Assembly (NCBI GenBank): GCA_026394095.1
Contig: JAPKYY010000477.1
Coordinates: 1 to 5,924 of the forward strand
Reading direction: 5' to 3'
Length of the DNA stretch: 5,924 nucleotides
DNA from: Acidobacteriota bacterium
GTDB taxonomy: Bacteria > Acidobacteriota > Terriglobia > Bryobacterales > Bryobacteraceae
Shown: positions 1 to 5,222 of the stretch, piece by piece
Layout: each line of letters starts with the position of its first letter
Position numbering within the stretch: the stretch's first letter is position 1
Position numbers and translations under genes: made by a program
Notes under the pieces: generated by a model
Told to the model about the DNA's origin: nothing
Databases searched by the model: none
Seen by the model: the letters and a program-made list of their open reading frames with translations, nothing else

Positions 1-164
1 CCAGCCGATTCCACCGTCACAAAACGATCGTCCACGCCGACGTGATGCACCTCAGGGCCAACCGCTCTAGCCCCGGCAGGCAGCGTGGAGCGGATCCAAA
101 GATCCACCCGAGGGTCCGCCTGAAGCCCCGCAACTACCAGCAACACTGCCCAACAACGTCTCAT
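1..164 (-). CDS. Exported hypothetical protein, N-terminal part only (runs off left edge)
   Basis: The minus strand from 164 encodes 54 residues with no stop before the window ends. Residues 1-16 (MRRCWAVLLVVAGLQA) look like a Sec signal peptide: an Arg pair, a hydrophobic core, and Ala before the likely cleavage site. The mature part begins DPRVDLWIRSTLPAG. The start ATG shares one base with the TAA stop of the gene before it (TAATG on the minus strand), which fixes the start and implies coupled translation from the same mRNA. No separate ribosome binding site is needed. The last visible stretch (residues 38-54, PEVHHVGVDDRFVTVES then A) has the alternating beta pattern seen at the start of a YHYH segment in the upstream protein (residues 322-341). 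It could therefore be a second YHYH-type protein, but this is inference from under 20 residues. Function unknown. Confidence 0.75.
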   Translation of the reverse strand, partial: MRRCWAVLLVVAGLQADPRVDLWIRSTLPAGARAVGPEVHHVGVDDRFVTVESA

Positions 165-2107
165 TATTGAAAGCTGACTTGCACTGGATTCGAAGGCTTC
201 TGGCCAGCACTCACAACGATGTCAACCCTGCCACGGCCAGCCAGGCTTGCTGGCAACGGAATATTGATTTGGTCCAACCCCGGAAACGTACCTTGTGCTC
301 CAGCATAAGCAACCGGCACAACCGTACCGCCAATCGTAGCCGTAGCGGTCGTAGCCGTATTCAGTCCACTCCCGTAAAGGATCAGCGTTGCCTGCTCTGC
401 CGCCGGGCCAATCACAATCGGCCCACTTACAGGCTCATAAATCGTGCGTCCATCGCGAATCCGCGCCACCTGTGCAGCCGCCAGATTCTCGATGTTCTGT
501 TTAAAGATTCCCGGATAGACAGGCACAATGTTCAGCGCGCTCATCACCGTCACTCCACCCGCCGTATGACGCACCGTCGCCAGCCCCGTAGCTGCCTCCG
601 GCGGCACCCGGTAATTCACCTGCCTCGGCGAAGCATAGGAGATCTGAGCAGGCAGCGTAGCACCCGTGGCATCCACAACACTAACCGTCGCGCCACCCAG
701 CGTTGTCGGCCAATTCGCACTAGCCGCCGCCTCGGTCCCCGTAGCAAGCTTCGCTTCAAATTGCGCATAAGCAGTCACCAGCGAACCCGGCGTCACTGGC
801 CCACCTTCAAGCGATGCCGAAGACCGGCTCACCGCATTAGCCACAACAATCCCACCGCCAGCATCATCGCCGCTTGCATTCCGGTAAGACGCTCCATCGG
901 CTGCGTTAAAAATAGCCACTCCATTTACCCAGACACCAATCGCACCCAGGCCCGTATTCGTTTTCGTCGTCGCCGGCTGTGGTGCACGCGGCAACTGCGC
1001 AGCACCATTCACAGCGGCTGCCCAATTCATAAACACCCCGCCATTCATGCTCCCGGCAAACCACGGCCCGATCACATAACTGGGTAGGTTATTCGAATTC
1101 AAATACAGCGTGCTCTCCGTAGTCCGGATGCGTTGGATGTCGGCATTTGCGGGCGTAGTCACCCCGCCACCCGGCGCACGAGCCCCCGCCGGCTGCACAC
1201 CCGGCCAGGTCGTTTGCGGCCCTGTCGATGGGTCCCACGCAATCAGCGCCCGCGCCTGCGTTTGCGAGTTCTTTGTCTGCAGACTCTTCAACTGCACATC
1301 GGTCGCATTTGGCTGGCCCGTGAACTGCCCGTTGTTGAAGTAGTCCAGCGCATCCGCAGGCACTGCCGCCCCACCAGGCCCAGCCTGCGCCCGAACGCTC
1401 CCGTAGTACTGCAACCCAACGATGTAAGGAAACGCAGGGCTCCCATCGTCCTTCAACGTCACGAAGTACGCATAGCTCCCATTAGGAAATTCTGGAGTGA
1501 TCGTAAAGCGTCCATTGAACTGGTCCAGATCCCCAATCGAGCTGACAAACTCATAATCTTCGACATAACGACCCAGCGGAAAGCGCTCATTCACCGGCGG
1601 CCCCTGCTGCGAAGCCGGAAGCACCTGCGGCACATTCGGGTGGTATCCAAGCGCCCAGTCCGGCAGCGATTCCCGCCGAGTCATCTCGCGCAATCGATAG
1701 CCGGACTTCAGTCGCTTCACTCCACTCGAGGCATTCTTCGGGTCGCTATAGCCATAAGGTCCGTAGATCGGGTATCCATCAAGCGACCAGCCGAGAATAG
1801 GCGAATGTGTCCACGGCGCAGCCTTCTCCCGGTACACATTTCCTGCCCGCCCCGTCGCCACAATCTGCACGTTATCGCCAAGCTGCGAACGCAGGCAAAT
1901 CGGTTGAACATGGTTATGATACTGGCCCTGTCCGGGCTGGTGCGCAAGGCAGGGGTCAAAGGTCTCTGCCTCGCCAAATAGCGCATCCCGCAGCCAAACC
2001 CCATCCCCCGCCTGCATGCCCGGAGGTTGCGCCGCACAAGGCATTGCTGCCCAACCAAGCAATAGTCCCAATATCCAAACCTTCTGATGATTCATTGGTG
2101 TAGCCAT
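164..2107 (-). CDS. Secreted YHYH-domain protein with C-terminal TIGR03437 (Solibacter) domain
   Basis: A 647-residue exported protein of unknown function. Residues 1-27 are a signal peptide (core VWILGLLLGWA, cut near AAQ). Residues about 45-240 carry the YHYH signature half: FDPCLAHQ, YHNH at 63-66 (a YHYH variant), ILGWSLDGYPIYGPYGY near 104-120, PLGRYVEDYEF near 177-187, and FPYIVGLQYYG near 226-236. Cys53 and Cys71 could form a disulfide. Residues about 322-410 carry the other YHYH half: LPSYVIGPW, then LGAIGVWVNGVAIFNAADG. In family members I remember, this half comes first. Residues about 429-647 match TIGR03437: GGPVTPGSLVTAYAQF, then YASPRQVNYRVP, LILYGSGL, FPGLDQINIPLPASL. The frame stays open to a TTG at 2215, but the ATG at 2107 is chosen for its Shine-Dalgarno and because the signal peptide follows at once. 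The ATG at 2095 is the alternative. Its TAA overlaps the next start. Probably cell-surface or periplasmic. Confidence 0.9.
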   Translation of the reverse strand: MATPMNHQKVWILGLLLGWAAMPCAAQPPGMQAGDGVWLRDALFGEAETFDPCLAHQPGQGQYHNHVQPICLRSQLGDNVQIVATGRAGNVYREKAAPWTHSPILGWSLDGYPIYGPYGYSDPKNASSGVKRLKSGYRLREMTRRESLPDWALGYHPNVPQVLPASQQGPPVNERFPLGRYVEDYEFVSSIGDLDQFNGRFTITPEFPNGSYAYFVTLKDDGSPAFPYIVGLQYYGSVRAQAGPGGAAVPADALDYFNNGQFTGQPNATDVQLKSLQTKNSQTQARALIAWDPSTGPQTTWPGVQPAGARAPGGGVTTPANADIQRIRTTESTLYLNSNNLPSYVIGPWFAGSMNGGVFMNWAAAVNGAAQLPRAPQPATTKTNTGLGAIGVWVNGVAIFNAADGASYRNASGDDAGGGIVVANAVSRSSASLEGGPVTPGSLVTAYAQFEAKLATGTEAAASANWPTTLGGATVSVVDATGATLPAQISYASPRQVNYRVPPEAATGLATVRHTAGGVTVMSALNIVPVYPGIFKQNIENLAAAQVARIRDGRTIYEPVSGPIVIGPAAEQATLILYGSGLNTATTATATIGGTVVPVAYAGAQGTFPGLDQINIPLPASLAGRGRVDIVVSAGQKPSNPVQVSFQ

Positions 2108-2115
2108 TACAACTA

Positions 2116-2122
2116 CCACCTT
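2116..2122 (-). promoter_or_regulatory. Shine-Dalgarno that decides the YHYH protein start
   Basis: On the minus strand AAGGTGG lies 8 bases before the ATG at 2107. It is 20 bases from the alternative ATG at 2095, too far to serve it. It lies inside the 36-codon upstream extension from TTG 2215, which argues against that longer form. Confidence 0.6.
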
Positions 2123-2124
2123 GC

Positions 2125-2134
2125 CAGAGCTCTG
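2125..2134. repeat. 10-bp perfect palindrome in the intergenic gap
   Basis: CAGAGCTCTG reads the same on both strands and sits just upstream of the Shine-Dalgarno, in the 88-base gap between two exported-protein genes. It could be an operator half or a chance palindrome. I see no convincing -35/-10 pair in the gap, so read-through from the upstream gene is the simpler expectation. Confidence 0.2.
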
Positions 2135-2195
2135 TAAGCTCGTGATGTGTTTGCGGGCAAATTTGTAAGCCGAGTGTAAGGAAAAGTAGCGCCCC

Positions 2196-2999
2196 TCATG
2201 GCCGCGGGGCTTCAATCTTCTGCTCTACCTCCACTCCAAACCGTTTATGGTTTGAGAACCTGGCTTCCCACTCCACCCGGTCTGTCTTCCAACCCGGCAA
2301 CTCCGCATTCAGATTCATCCACAATCGTTTGGCGAACCACACACGCCCCGGCACTTTCTGATAATCCTCTTCCCAGAACCGGTGCCCGGCGCTAACGCCA
2401 CTGGCAACCACTCCAGTCCAACGCCGCACAATCCGTTCTTCGGCATCCACCCAAAAGCTCCCGCGAATCTGCGACAAATGGGCCATCCCTTTCACTGGTC
2501 CCGGCGCAGGCCCATAGTCAAAAACGAAAGTCTTCCTTCCGTCCACCATCTCTGTCCGGAGACCAGTCAACGGGCAGTTACGAAGCACCTTGAAGATCTC
2601 CATCCGCAACCCGAACATGTCTGTGCCATACTCCGGCCCTGCGCCATTCCCCCCGCCTCCCCGGGCCCGCCGCCTATCGATATCGGCCTGCAACTTCTTG
2701 GCTGCCTCCAGCCGTTTCTTCTCTACCGTCCGCGCCTCCACCGGAGCATCATTCCAGATCAGCGTAACGTTCACGTTGTTGGTAGAGCTCTGATAAGTTT
2801 CCCCTTCGCTCTTGATCTTGCGTCCCGGTTTCCCCTTTCCATTGAAGTACTGATAGAGGTAAACATAATCGTAGGTGTACTCGGTCAGATCCCGGTCCTG
2901 ATTCCGTTTGTTCCGCATCACCTCTGCCGCGAGACTCTCAAGCGATAGCTCCTGTGCAACAAGCGAAAAGCCAACTAGAAGAAGAAACAAACTTCGCAT
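2196..2999 (-). CDS. Secreted protein, probable LolA-like fold, acidobacterial type
   Basis: A 267-residue exported protein. Residues 1-15 (MRSLFLLLVGFSLVA, then QELS) are a signal peptide, cleaved near VAQ. No lipobox Cys is present, so it is not an obvious lipoprotein. The mature part starts with a helix (LESLAAEVMRNKRNQDRDL), followed by aromatic beta strands (EYTYDYVYLYQYF), a GKGK turn, a charged helix (about 86-113) and a Gly-rich loop (114-121). Then come GLRTEMVDGRKTFVFDY (146-162), GSFWVDAEERIVRRW (180-194) and strands with GRVWFAKRLWMNL (218-230). This layout, with 'DGRKTxVFDY' before 'GSFWVDxExxIVRR', resembles acidobacterial secreted proteins I recall as LolA/outer-membrane-lipoprotein-sorting-like. 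The role is unknown and lipid binding is only inferred. It is the first gene of the minus-strand unit. There is no clear Shine-Dalgarno before the ATG at 2999, so a leaderless or very short-leader mRNA is possible. Confidence 0.85.
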   Translation of the reverse strand: MRSLFLLLVGFSLVAQELSLESLAAEVMRNKRNQDRDLTEYTYDYVYLYQYFNGKGKPGRKIKSEGETYQSSTNNVNVTLIWNDAPVEARTVEKKRLEAAKKLQADIDRRRARGGGGNGAGPEYGTDMFGLRMEIFKVLRNCPLTGLRTEMVDGRKTFVFDYGPAPGPVKGMAHLSQIRGSFWVDAEERIVRRWTGVVASGVSAGHRFWEEDYQKVPGRVWFAKRLWMNLNAELPGWKTDRVEWEARFSNHKRFGVEVEQKIEAPRP

Positions 3000-3019
3000 A
3001 ATTTGATATTAAGAGAACC
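3000..3019. promoter_or_regulatory. 20-bp divergent intergenic gap
   Basis: Only 20 AT-rich bases separate the start codons of two divergent genes. CATAAT at 2997-3002 is a 5/6 match to a plus-strand -10 box, but no good -35 lies 17 bases upstream. At least one promoter must therefore lie inside the opposite gene, or mRNAs must be nearly leaderless. AAGAG at 3011-3015 is the only, weak, ribosome-binding candidate for the plus gene. Confidence 0.3.
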
Positions 3020-3505
3020 ATGAAAGCGAATTCGGCCCCAGCCCGCAAACCTGCAAAGAAGCAATCTGCACCACAGACAAAAGTTCAGACTGGGGTCCGT
3101 CTCTCCGGCGGCAATCCACAAATCACCAAGGCAGACGGCGACGCCCCTGTCCAGGCCTACATCGCCGCAATGCCAGGCTGGAAAAGCGCGATAGGCAAAC
3201 GCATCGACTCTCTCATCACGATCAACGTCCCGGGCGTCACTAAAGCCGTCAAATGGAACTCGCACTTCTACAGCGCAAACGGCAAAGACTGGTTCCTCTC
3301 CTTCCACGTCTTCACCCGCTACGTAAAAGTAACCTTCTTCCGCGGCACCACCCTGAACCCACCCCCGCCAGGCCACACCGAACGCAGCAAAGAAGCCCGC
3401 TGGATCGACATCCACGAAGGCGACCAACTCGATGAAATCCAATTCTCCGCCTGGATCCAGCAAGCCGCCGCCCAGCCCGGCTGGGATCTGAGTAGGTCTT
3501 CCTGA
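3020..3505 (+). CDS. DUF1801 (YdhG/frataxin-like fold) protein
   Basis: A 161-residue cytosolic protein with no signal peptide. Residues 1-40 are a low-complexity Lys/Ala/Pro-rich tail. Residues 43-157 match the DUF1801 pattern (PF08818): a helix VQAYIAAMPGWKSAIGKRID, then VTKAVKWNSHFYS with the Lys-Trp-Asn turn, GKDWFLSFHVFTRYVKVTFF and the strand/turn RGTTL. The end is RWIDIHEGDQLDEIQFSAWI, a C-terminal segment typical of the family. DUF1801 proteins share a frataxin-like fold. Some Bacillus relatives are discussed as iron-handling proteins, but most have no known function, so no iron role is claimed here. The gene uses C-ending codons heavily. It is divergent from the exported-protein unit and ends 16 bases before a strong hairpin. 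The ATG at 3020 is the first in frame. Confidence 0.9.
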   Translation: MKANSAPARKPAKKQSAPQTKVQTGVRLSGGNPQITKADGDAPVQAYIAAMPGWKSAIGKRIDSLITINVPGVTKAVKWNSHFYSANGKDWFLSFHVFTRYVKVTFFRGTTLNPPPPGHTERSKEARWIDIHEGDQLDEIQFSAWIQQAAAQPGWDLSRSS

Positions 3506-3521
3506 ATCGATCAGTTAGCGT

Positions 3522-3567
3522 GAGTCTGTGTAATTTGCAGGCATCCACCCGCAATTTGCACAGACTC
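3522..3567 (+). terminator. 17-bp imperfect hairpin after the DUF1801 gene
   Basis: GAGTCTGTGTAATTTGC (3522-3538) pairs with GCAATTTGCACAGACTC (3551-3567) at 15 of 17 positions, with a 12-base loop. The first 9 bp of the arms are perfect. It begins 16 bases after the DUF1801 stop, so a transcription terminator or mRNA 3'-end stabiliser is likely. No T-tract follows (next bases CTCGTGCCC), so it is not a classical intrinsic terminator. A dispersed palindromic repeat is the alternative. Confidence 0.5.
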
Positions 3568-3932
3568 CTCGTGCCCTTAAGATTCCAAATCTCTTAGCTA
3601 CAAAATCAATGCCGGTGCTACTTCTGCTTCAATTTTTAGCATTTGGCACGTTTCTTCAATAACCACATGGTCAAAGGTAAAAGTCTTTCTGCCGTTGCTC
3701 ATCTCTATTCAAACAGAAGTCGACGCGCAGGCATTTAGACTTTCAGAACGAATTGGCGTGCTGCTTGGGGTTGGGCTGCTAGGGTATGCTTCGTTTGCGG
3801 CAGGCCATTTGAACGAACTGTCCACTACGTTGAGAGTCACAAGTAAAGTGACAACTTCCGGATTGCCGACGATCCGGACACGATTCCTAAACGCTGTGCC
3901 GTCAGGCAGGAGTTTGAGTTGATGTTGATCGG
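3568..3932. other. Gene-poor AT-richer stretch
   Basis: No convincing gene lies between the hairpin and the end of the minus-strand gene at 3933. Base composition falls sharply: line 3661-3720 has 24 G+C of 60, against 39 of 60 for line 3361-3420 in the DUF1801 gene. A 75-codon plus-strand frame (3695-3922) and an interrupted minus-strand frame (3598-3939) overlap here. Neither has a good start site. Confidence 0.5.
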
Positions 3933-3939
3933 TCAGAGC
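3598..3939 (-). pseudogene. Possible gene relic: one minus frame interrupted by a single stop
   Basis: Reading the minus strand from 3939, one frame stays open for 76 codons but has no ATG. It includes LKLLPDGTAFRNRVRIVGN. It meets TGA at 3709-3711, then continues in the same frame for 36 codons to TAG at 3598-3600. The second part contains MSNGRKTFTFDH, which matches MVDGRKTFVFDY of the LolA-like protein at 8 of 12 residues. This could be a fragment of a paralogue with a nonsense mutation. The match is short, the rest of the frame does not match that protein, and open frames of this length are not rare by chance, so confidence is low. Confidence 0.2.
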
Positions 3940-4385
3940 TTAGTAATCCGGTCCCAAAGCTTTGTAGGGAAGCCCGTCTCGCGGTATCGATCTGGATACA
4001 TCTTCCGCAGGACAATCCCGTATTCTGTCAGAAGGTGCCGATGCCAGAGCCCGAATTTCTCGGTGCTTCCGTCCTTTGCCACAATCTCGATCTTGTGACG
4101 CAGGCTGCTGCAGCGCAAGGTTATGTGATCGATTCCCGCAACCGGAAATTTCCGGACTGAAGGCTCCTCTAACGCGCTGCGGATCTCATCCATAGTCTTG
4201 GAGGAGAAGTCACCTGGATCGCGTCCAATTCCGAGTTCAAGCATCAAGCCTAGGCGCAGACCGTCCTTGAAACCGTACGGCCACGCTAGTATCTCGCCAC
4301 GTCTTAAGATCAGCCGCCACATCTTGAGACCCCAGGATGATGTCATTGGGCCGAGCGTGACGATCGGCTCCTTTGAGACTTTCAT
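3933..4385 (-). CDS. Hypothetical protein, possible PH-like fold
   Basis: A 150-residue protein I do not recognise. It has no signal peptide or transmembrane segment. The order of predicted elements is strands (WRLILRRGEILAWPYGF, 23-39), a loop with GIGRDPGDFSS, a helix (MDEIRSALEEP), strands (GIDHITLRCS, then HKIEIVAKDGSTEKFGLW, 84-114), and a terminal helix (LLTEYGIVLRKMYPDRY). Strands closed by a C-terminal helix suggest a small PH-like barrel, which is inference only. The composition is balanced, with no low-complexity runs, so it reads as a real protein. The start is uncertain. The ATG at 4385 lacks a good Shine-Dalgarno (GAGG is 15 bases upstream). The same frame stays open upstream to 4571 with no ATG, GTG or TTG, so an N-terminal part may have been lost. 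Its neighbours are unrelated. Confidence 0.6.
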   Translation of the reverse strand: MKVSKEPIVTLGPMTSSWGLKMWRLILRRGEILAWPYGFKDGLRLGLMLELGIGRDPGDFSSKTMDEIRSALEEPSVRKFPVAGIDHITLRCSSLRHKIEIVAKDGSTEKFGLWHRHLLTEYGIVLRKMYPDRYRETGFPTKLWDRITKL

Positions 4386-4673
4386 CGCTATCAGTGTATA
4401 CCTCGAACCGATACCTCGCGACTTGTCGCGCAGTGTTGAGACATCATCCTGAATGACGCGCCATCCGCAAGCTGATTCCGCACCTCGCGCAACAGAATCA
4501 ATGTTCTTGTTACCTGAACCGGAGGCCCAATTTGCGGGGACCCAACAATGAGGAAAGATTGCTTGACGCGCTCATCGAGACGATCAACGCAACGCGCCAC
4601 TTCCCAGCCTCCGGCTGAACCCACATAACCGCAGAGCCCCCAACCCTCATTGTTTGAGATTACGCTGAACCAT
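4386..4673. other. Gap between divergent small genes; upstream remnant frame
   Basis: About 290 bases between the starts of the divergent genes at 4385 and 4674. The minus frame of the 3933-4385 gene remains open to 4571 and includes GWRVIQDDVSTLRDKSRGIG, but it has no start codon. A 99-codon minus frame at 4391-4690 overlaps it in another phase and looks non-coding. A 10-bp inverted repeat lies at 4544 and 4645. No clear promoter was found. Confidence 0.4.
4544..4654. repeat. 10-bp inverted repeat pair, 91 bases apart
   Basis: AACAATGAGG at 4544-4553 and its exact complement CCTCATTGTT at 4645-4654. The pair encloses 91 bases with no open gene. It could be the ends of a very small non-autonomous element, but the arms are short enough to arise by chance and I see no target-site duplication. 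Confidence 0.2.
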
Positions 4674-5024
4674 ATGAATCCACAGATCAAAGAAACAATC
4701 CTGAAAGCACTAGATCAAGAGATTCGCCCTGACGACGTATTTACAAATCTTCCCAGCCTCCCAAGGGACTTAAGGCTGAAACACAAAAGGGAGGAGATAG
4801 AGAATGTCCCCCTCGACTTTTTCCTTATCGAGGGCAGCCCAGAATCTCTGCTCGCCCTGGCAGCCTTTTTGATCGCTCAGGCTCGGTCCCAATCAGAAGA
4901 TTGTGGCTTTCAAATTTCGCAATTCCAATCGTTTGCTGAGCCCAGGCTCTTCCCGGCAGACCAGTCTTGGCAGCTTTACATCCATCGATTGCCTTGCAAT
5001 ATTGCTCACCCCGGCGGCGTTTGA
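4674..5024 (+). CDS. Small hypothetical protein (116 aa)
   Basis: I do not recognise a named family. The protein begins with a charged helix (MNPQIKETILKALDQEIRPD) and has a basic stretch (RLKHKREEIENVP). A compact core follows, DFFLIEGSPESLLALAAFLIAQA (48-70), where ESLLALAAFLIA reads as an amphipathic helix after a strand. CGFQIS then follows, and WQLYIHRLPC (99-108) lies near the end. Cysteines at 77 and 108 are the only ones. There is no signal peptide and it is probably cytosolic. Small proteins with 'IEGSPESL' and 'YIHRLPC' blocks resemble immunity-like or orphan hypotheticals I vaguely recall, so no function is assigned. The ATG at 4674 is chosen over 4650 because the first eight residues of the longer form add nothing structured. 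Neither has a good Shine-Dalgarno. The last third is overlapped by an antisense frame. Confidence 0.55.
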   Translation: MNPQIKETILKALDQEIRPDDVFTNLPSLPRDLRLKHKREEIENVPLDFFLIEGSPESLLALAAFLIAQARSQSEDCGFQISQFQSFAEPRLFPADQSWQLYIHRLPCNIAHPGGV

Positions 5025-5123
5025 TGGGTTGGCAACGATCACGCGATCATCCTTCCGCAGCACCCCAAATTCCCGTTCACAGAAAAATTCGACTTTATTC
5101 CCCCCAGAATCAACAAGTTCCAA
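4893..5123 (-). other. Competing antisense frame, possibly coding
   Basis: A minus-strand frame of 76 codons from TTG 5123; the frame is open from 5162. Its first half reads like protein: PWLLELVDSGGNKVEFF, then CEREFGVLRKDDRVIVANPSN, a beta-rich stretch with charged turns. The second half lies antisense to the plus-strand gene at 4674-5024 and looks like a shadow. No ATG or Shine-Dalgarno precedes it. It may be a gene fragment, a real convergent gene with a non-standard start, or chance. Confidence 0.25.
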
Positions 5124-5169
5124 AAGCCATGGTTCGGAATCGCGATCTCGATTGATATCTTCTCAATCG

Positions 5170-5191
5170 TAGGGGCGCTCTTGCGCCCCTA
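5170..5191 (+). terminator. Intrinsic terminator, GC-rich hairpin with T-rich tail
   Basis: AGGGGCGC (5171-5178) pairs perfectly with GCGCCCCT (5183-5190) around a TCTT loop, extended by a T-A pair at 5170/5191. The plus-strand tail TTTCAATTT is T-rich and the minus-strand tail is not, so it acts on plus-strand transcripts. It lies 146 bases after the 116-residue gene and only 31 bases before the next start, so it separates that gene from upstream transcription or sits in its leader as an attenuator. Confidence 0.65.
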
Positions 5192-5211
5192 TTTCAATTT
5201 CAAATCAGGAT

Positions 5212-5217
5212 AGAGGA
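5212..5217 (+). promoter_or_regulatory. Ribosome binding site of the 209-residue gene
   Basis: AGAGGA lies 5 bases before the ATG at 5223, the best plus-strand Shine-Dalgarno in the window. It fixes the start. Confidence 0.7.
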
Positions 5218-5222
5218 TTACT

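Noticed and set aside
167..1087. 306-codon plus-strand frame opposite the YHYH gene
   Set aside because: Arg/Ser/His-rich translation typical of an antisense shadow. The minus strand has recognisable domains across the whole span.
1133..1981. 282-codon plus-strand frame
   Set aside because: Antisense to the YHYH gene, Arg/His-rich, with no domain or ribosome site.
2108..2215. 36-residue N-terminal extension of the YHYH protein from TTG 2215
   Set aside because: It would bury the signal peptide internally, and the Shine-Dalgarno at 2116-2122 serves the ATG at 2107.
2382..2948. 188-codon plus-strand frame
   Set aside because: Shadow of the LolA-like gene. His/Pro/Leu-rich with no recognisable pattern.
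2975..3463. 162-codon minus-strand frame
   Set aside because: Shadow of the DUF1801 gene, whose plus-strand product matches a known family.
3522..3567. Hairpin considered as the end of an insertion sequence or an integron attachment site
   Set aside because: No transposase, integrase or matching copy elsewhere in the window. Position right after a stop codon fits a transcript end better.
3695..3922. 75-codon plus-strand frame with a hydrophobic stretch (GVLLGVGLLGYASFAAG)
   Set aside because: No ribosome site, Ser/Thr-rich shadow-like tail, and a competing minus frame. The hydrophobic run alone is not enough to call a membrane peptide.
4391..4690. 99-codon minus-strand frame
   Set aside because: No recognisable pattern, no ribosome site, and it overlaps both the open extension of the adjacent gene and the start of the 116-residue gene.
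4903..5172. 89-codon plus-strand frame
   Set aside because: Ser-rich translation typical of a shadow. It overlaps the better-supported 116-residue frame.
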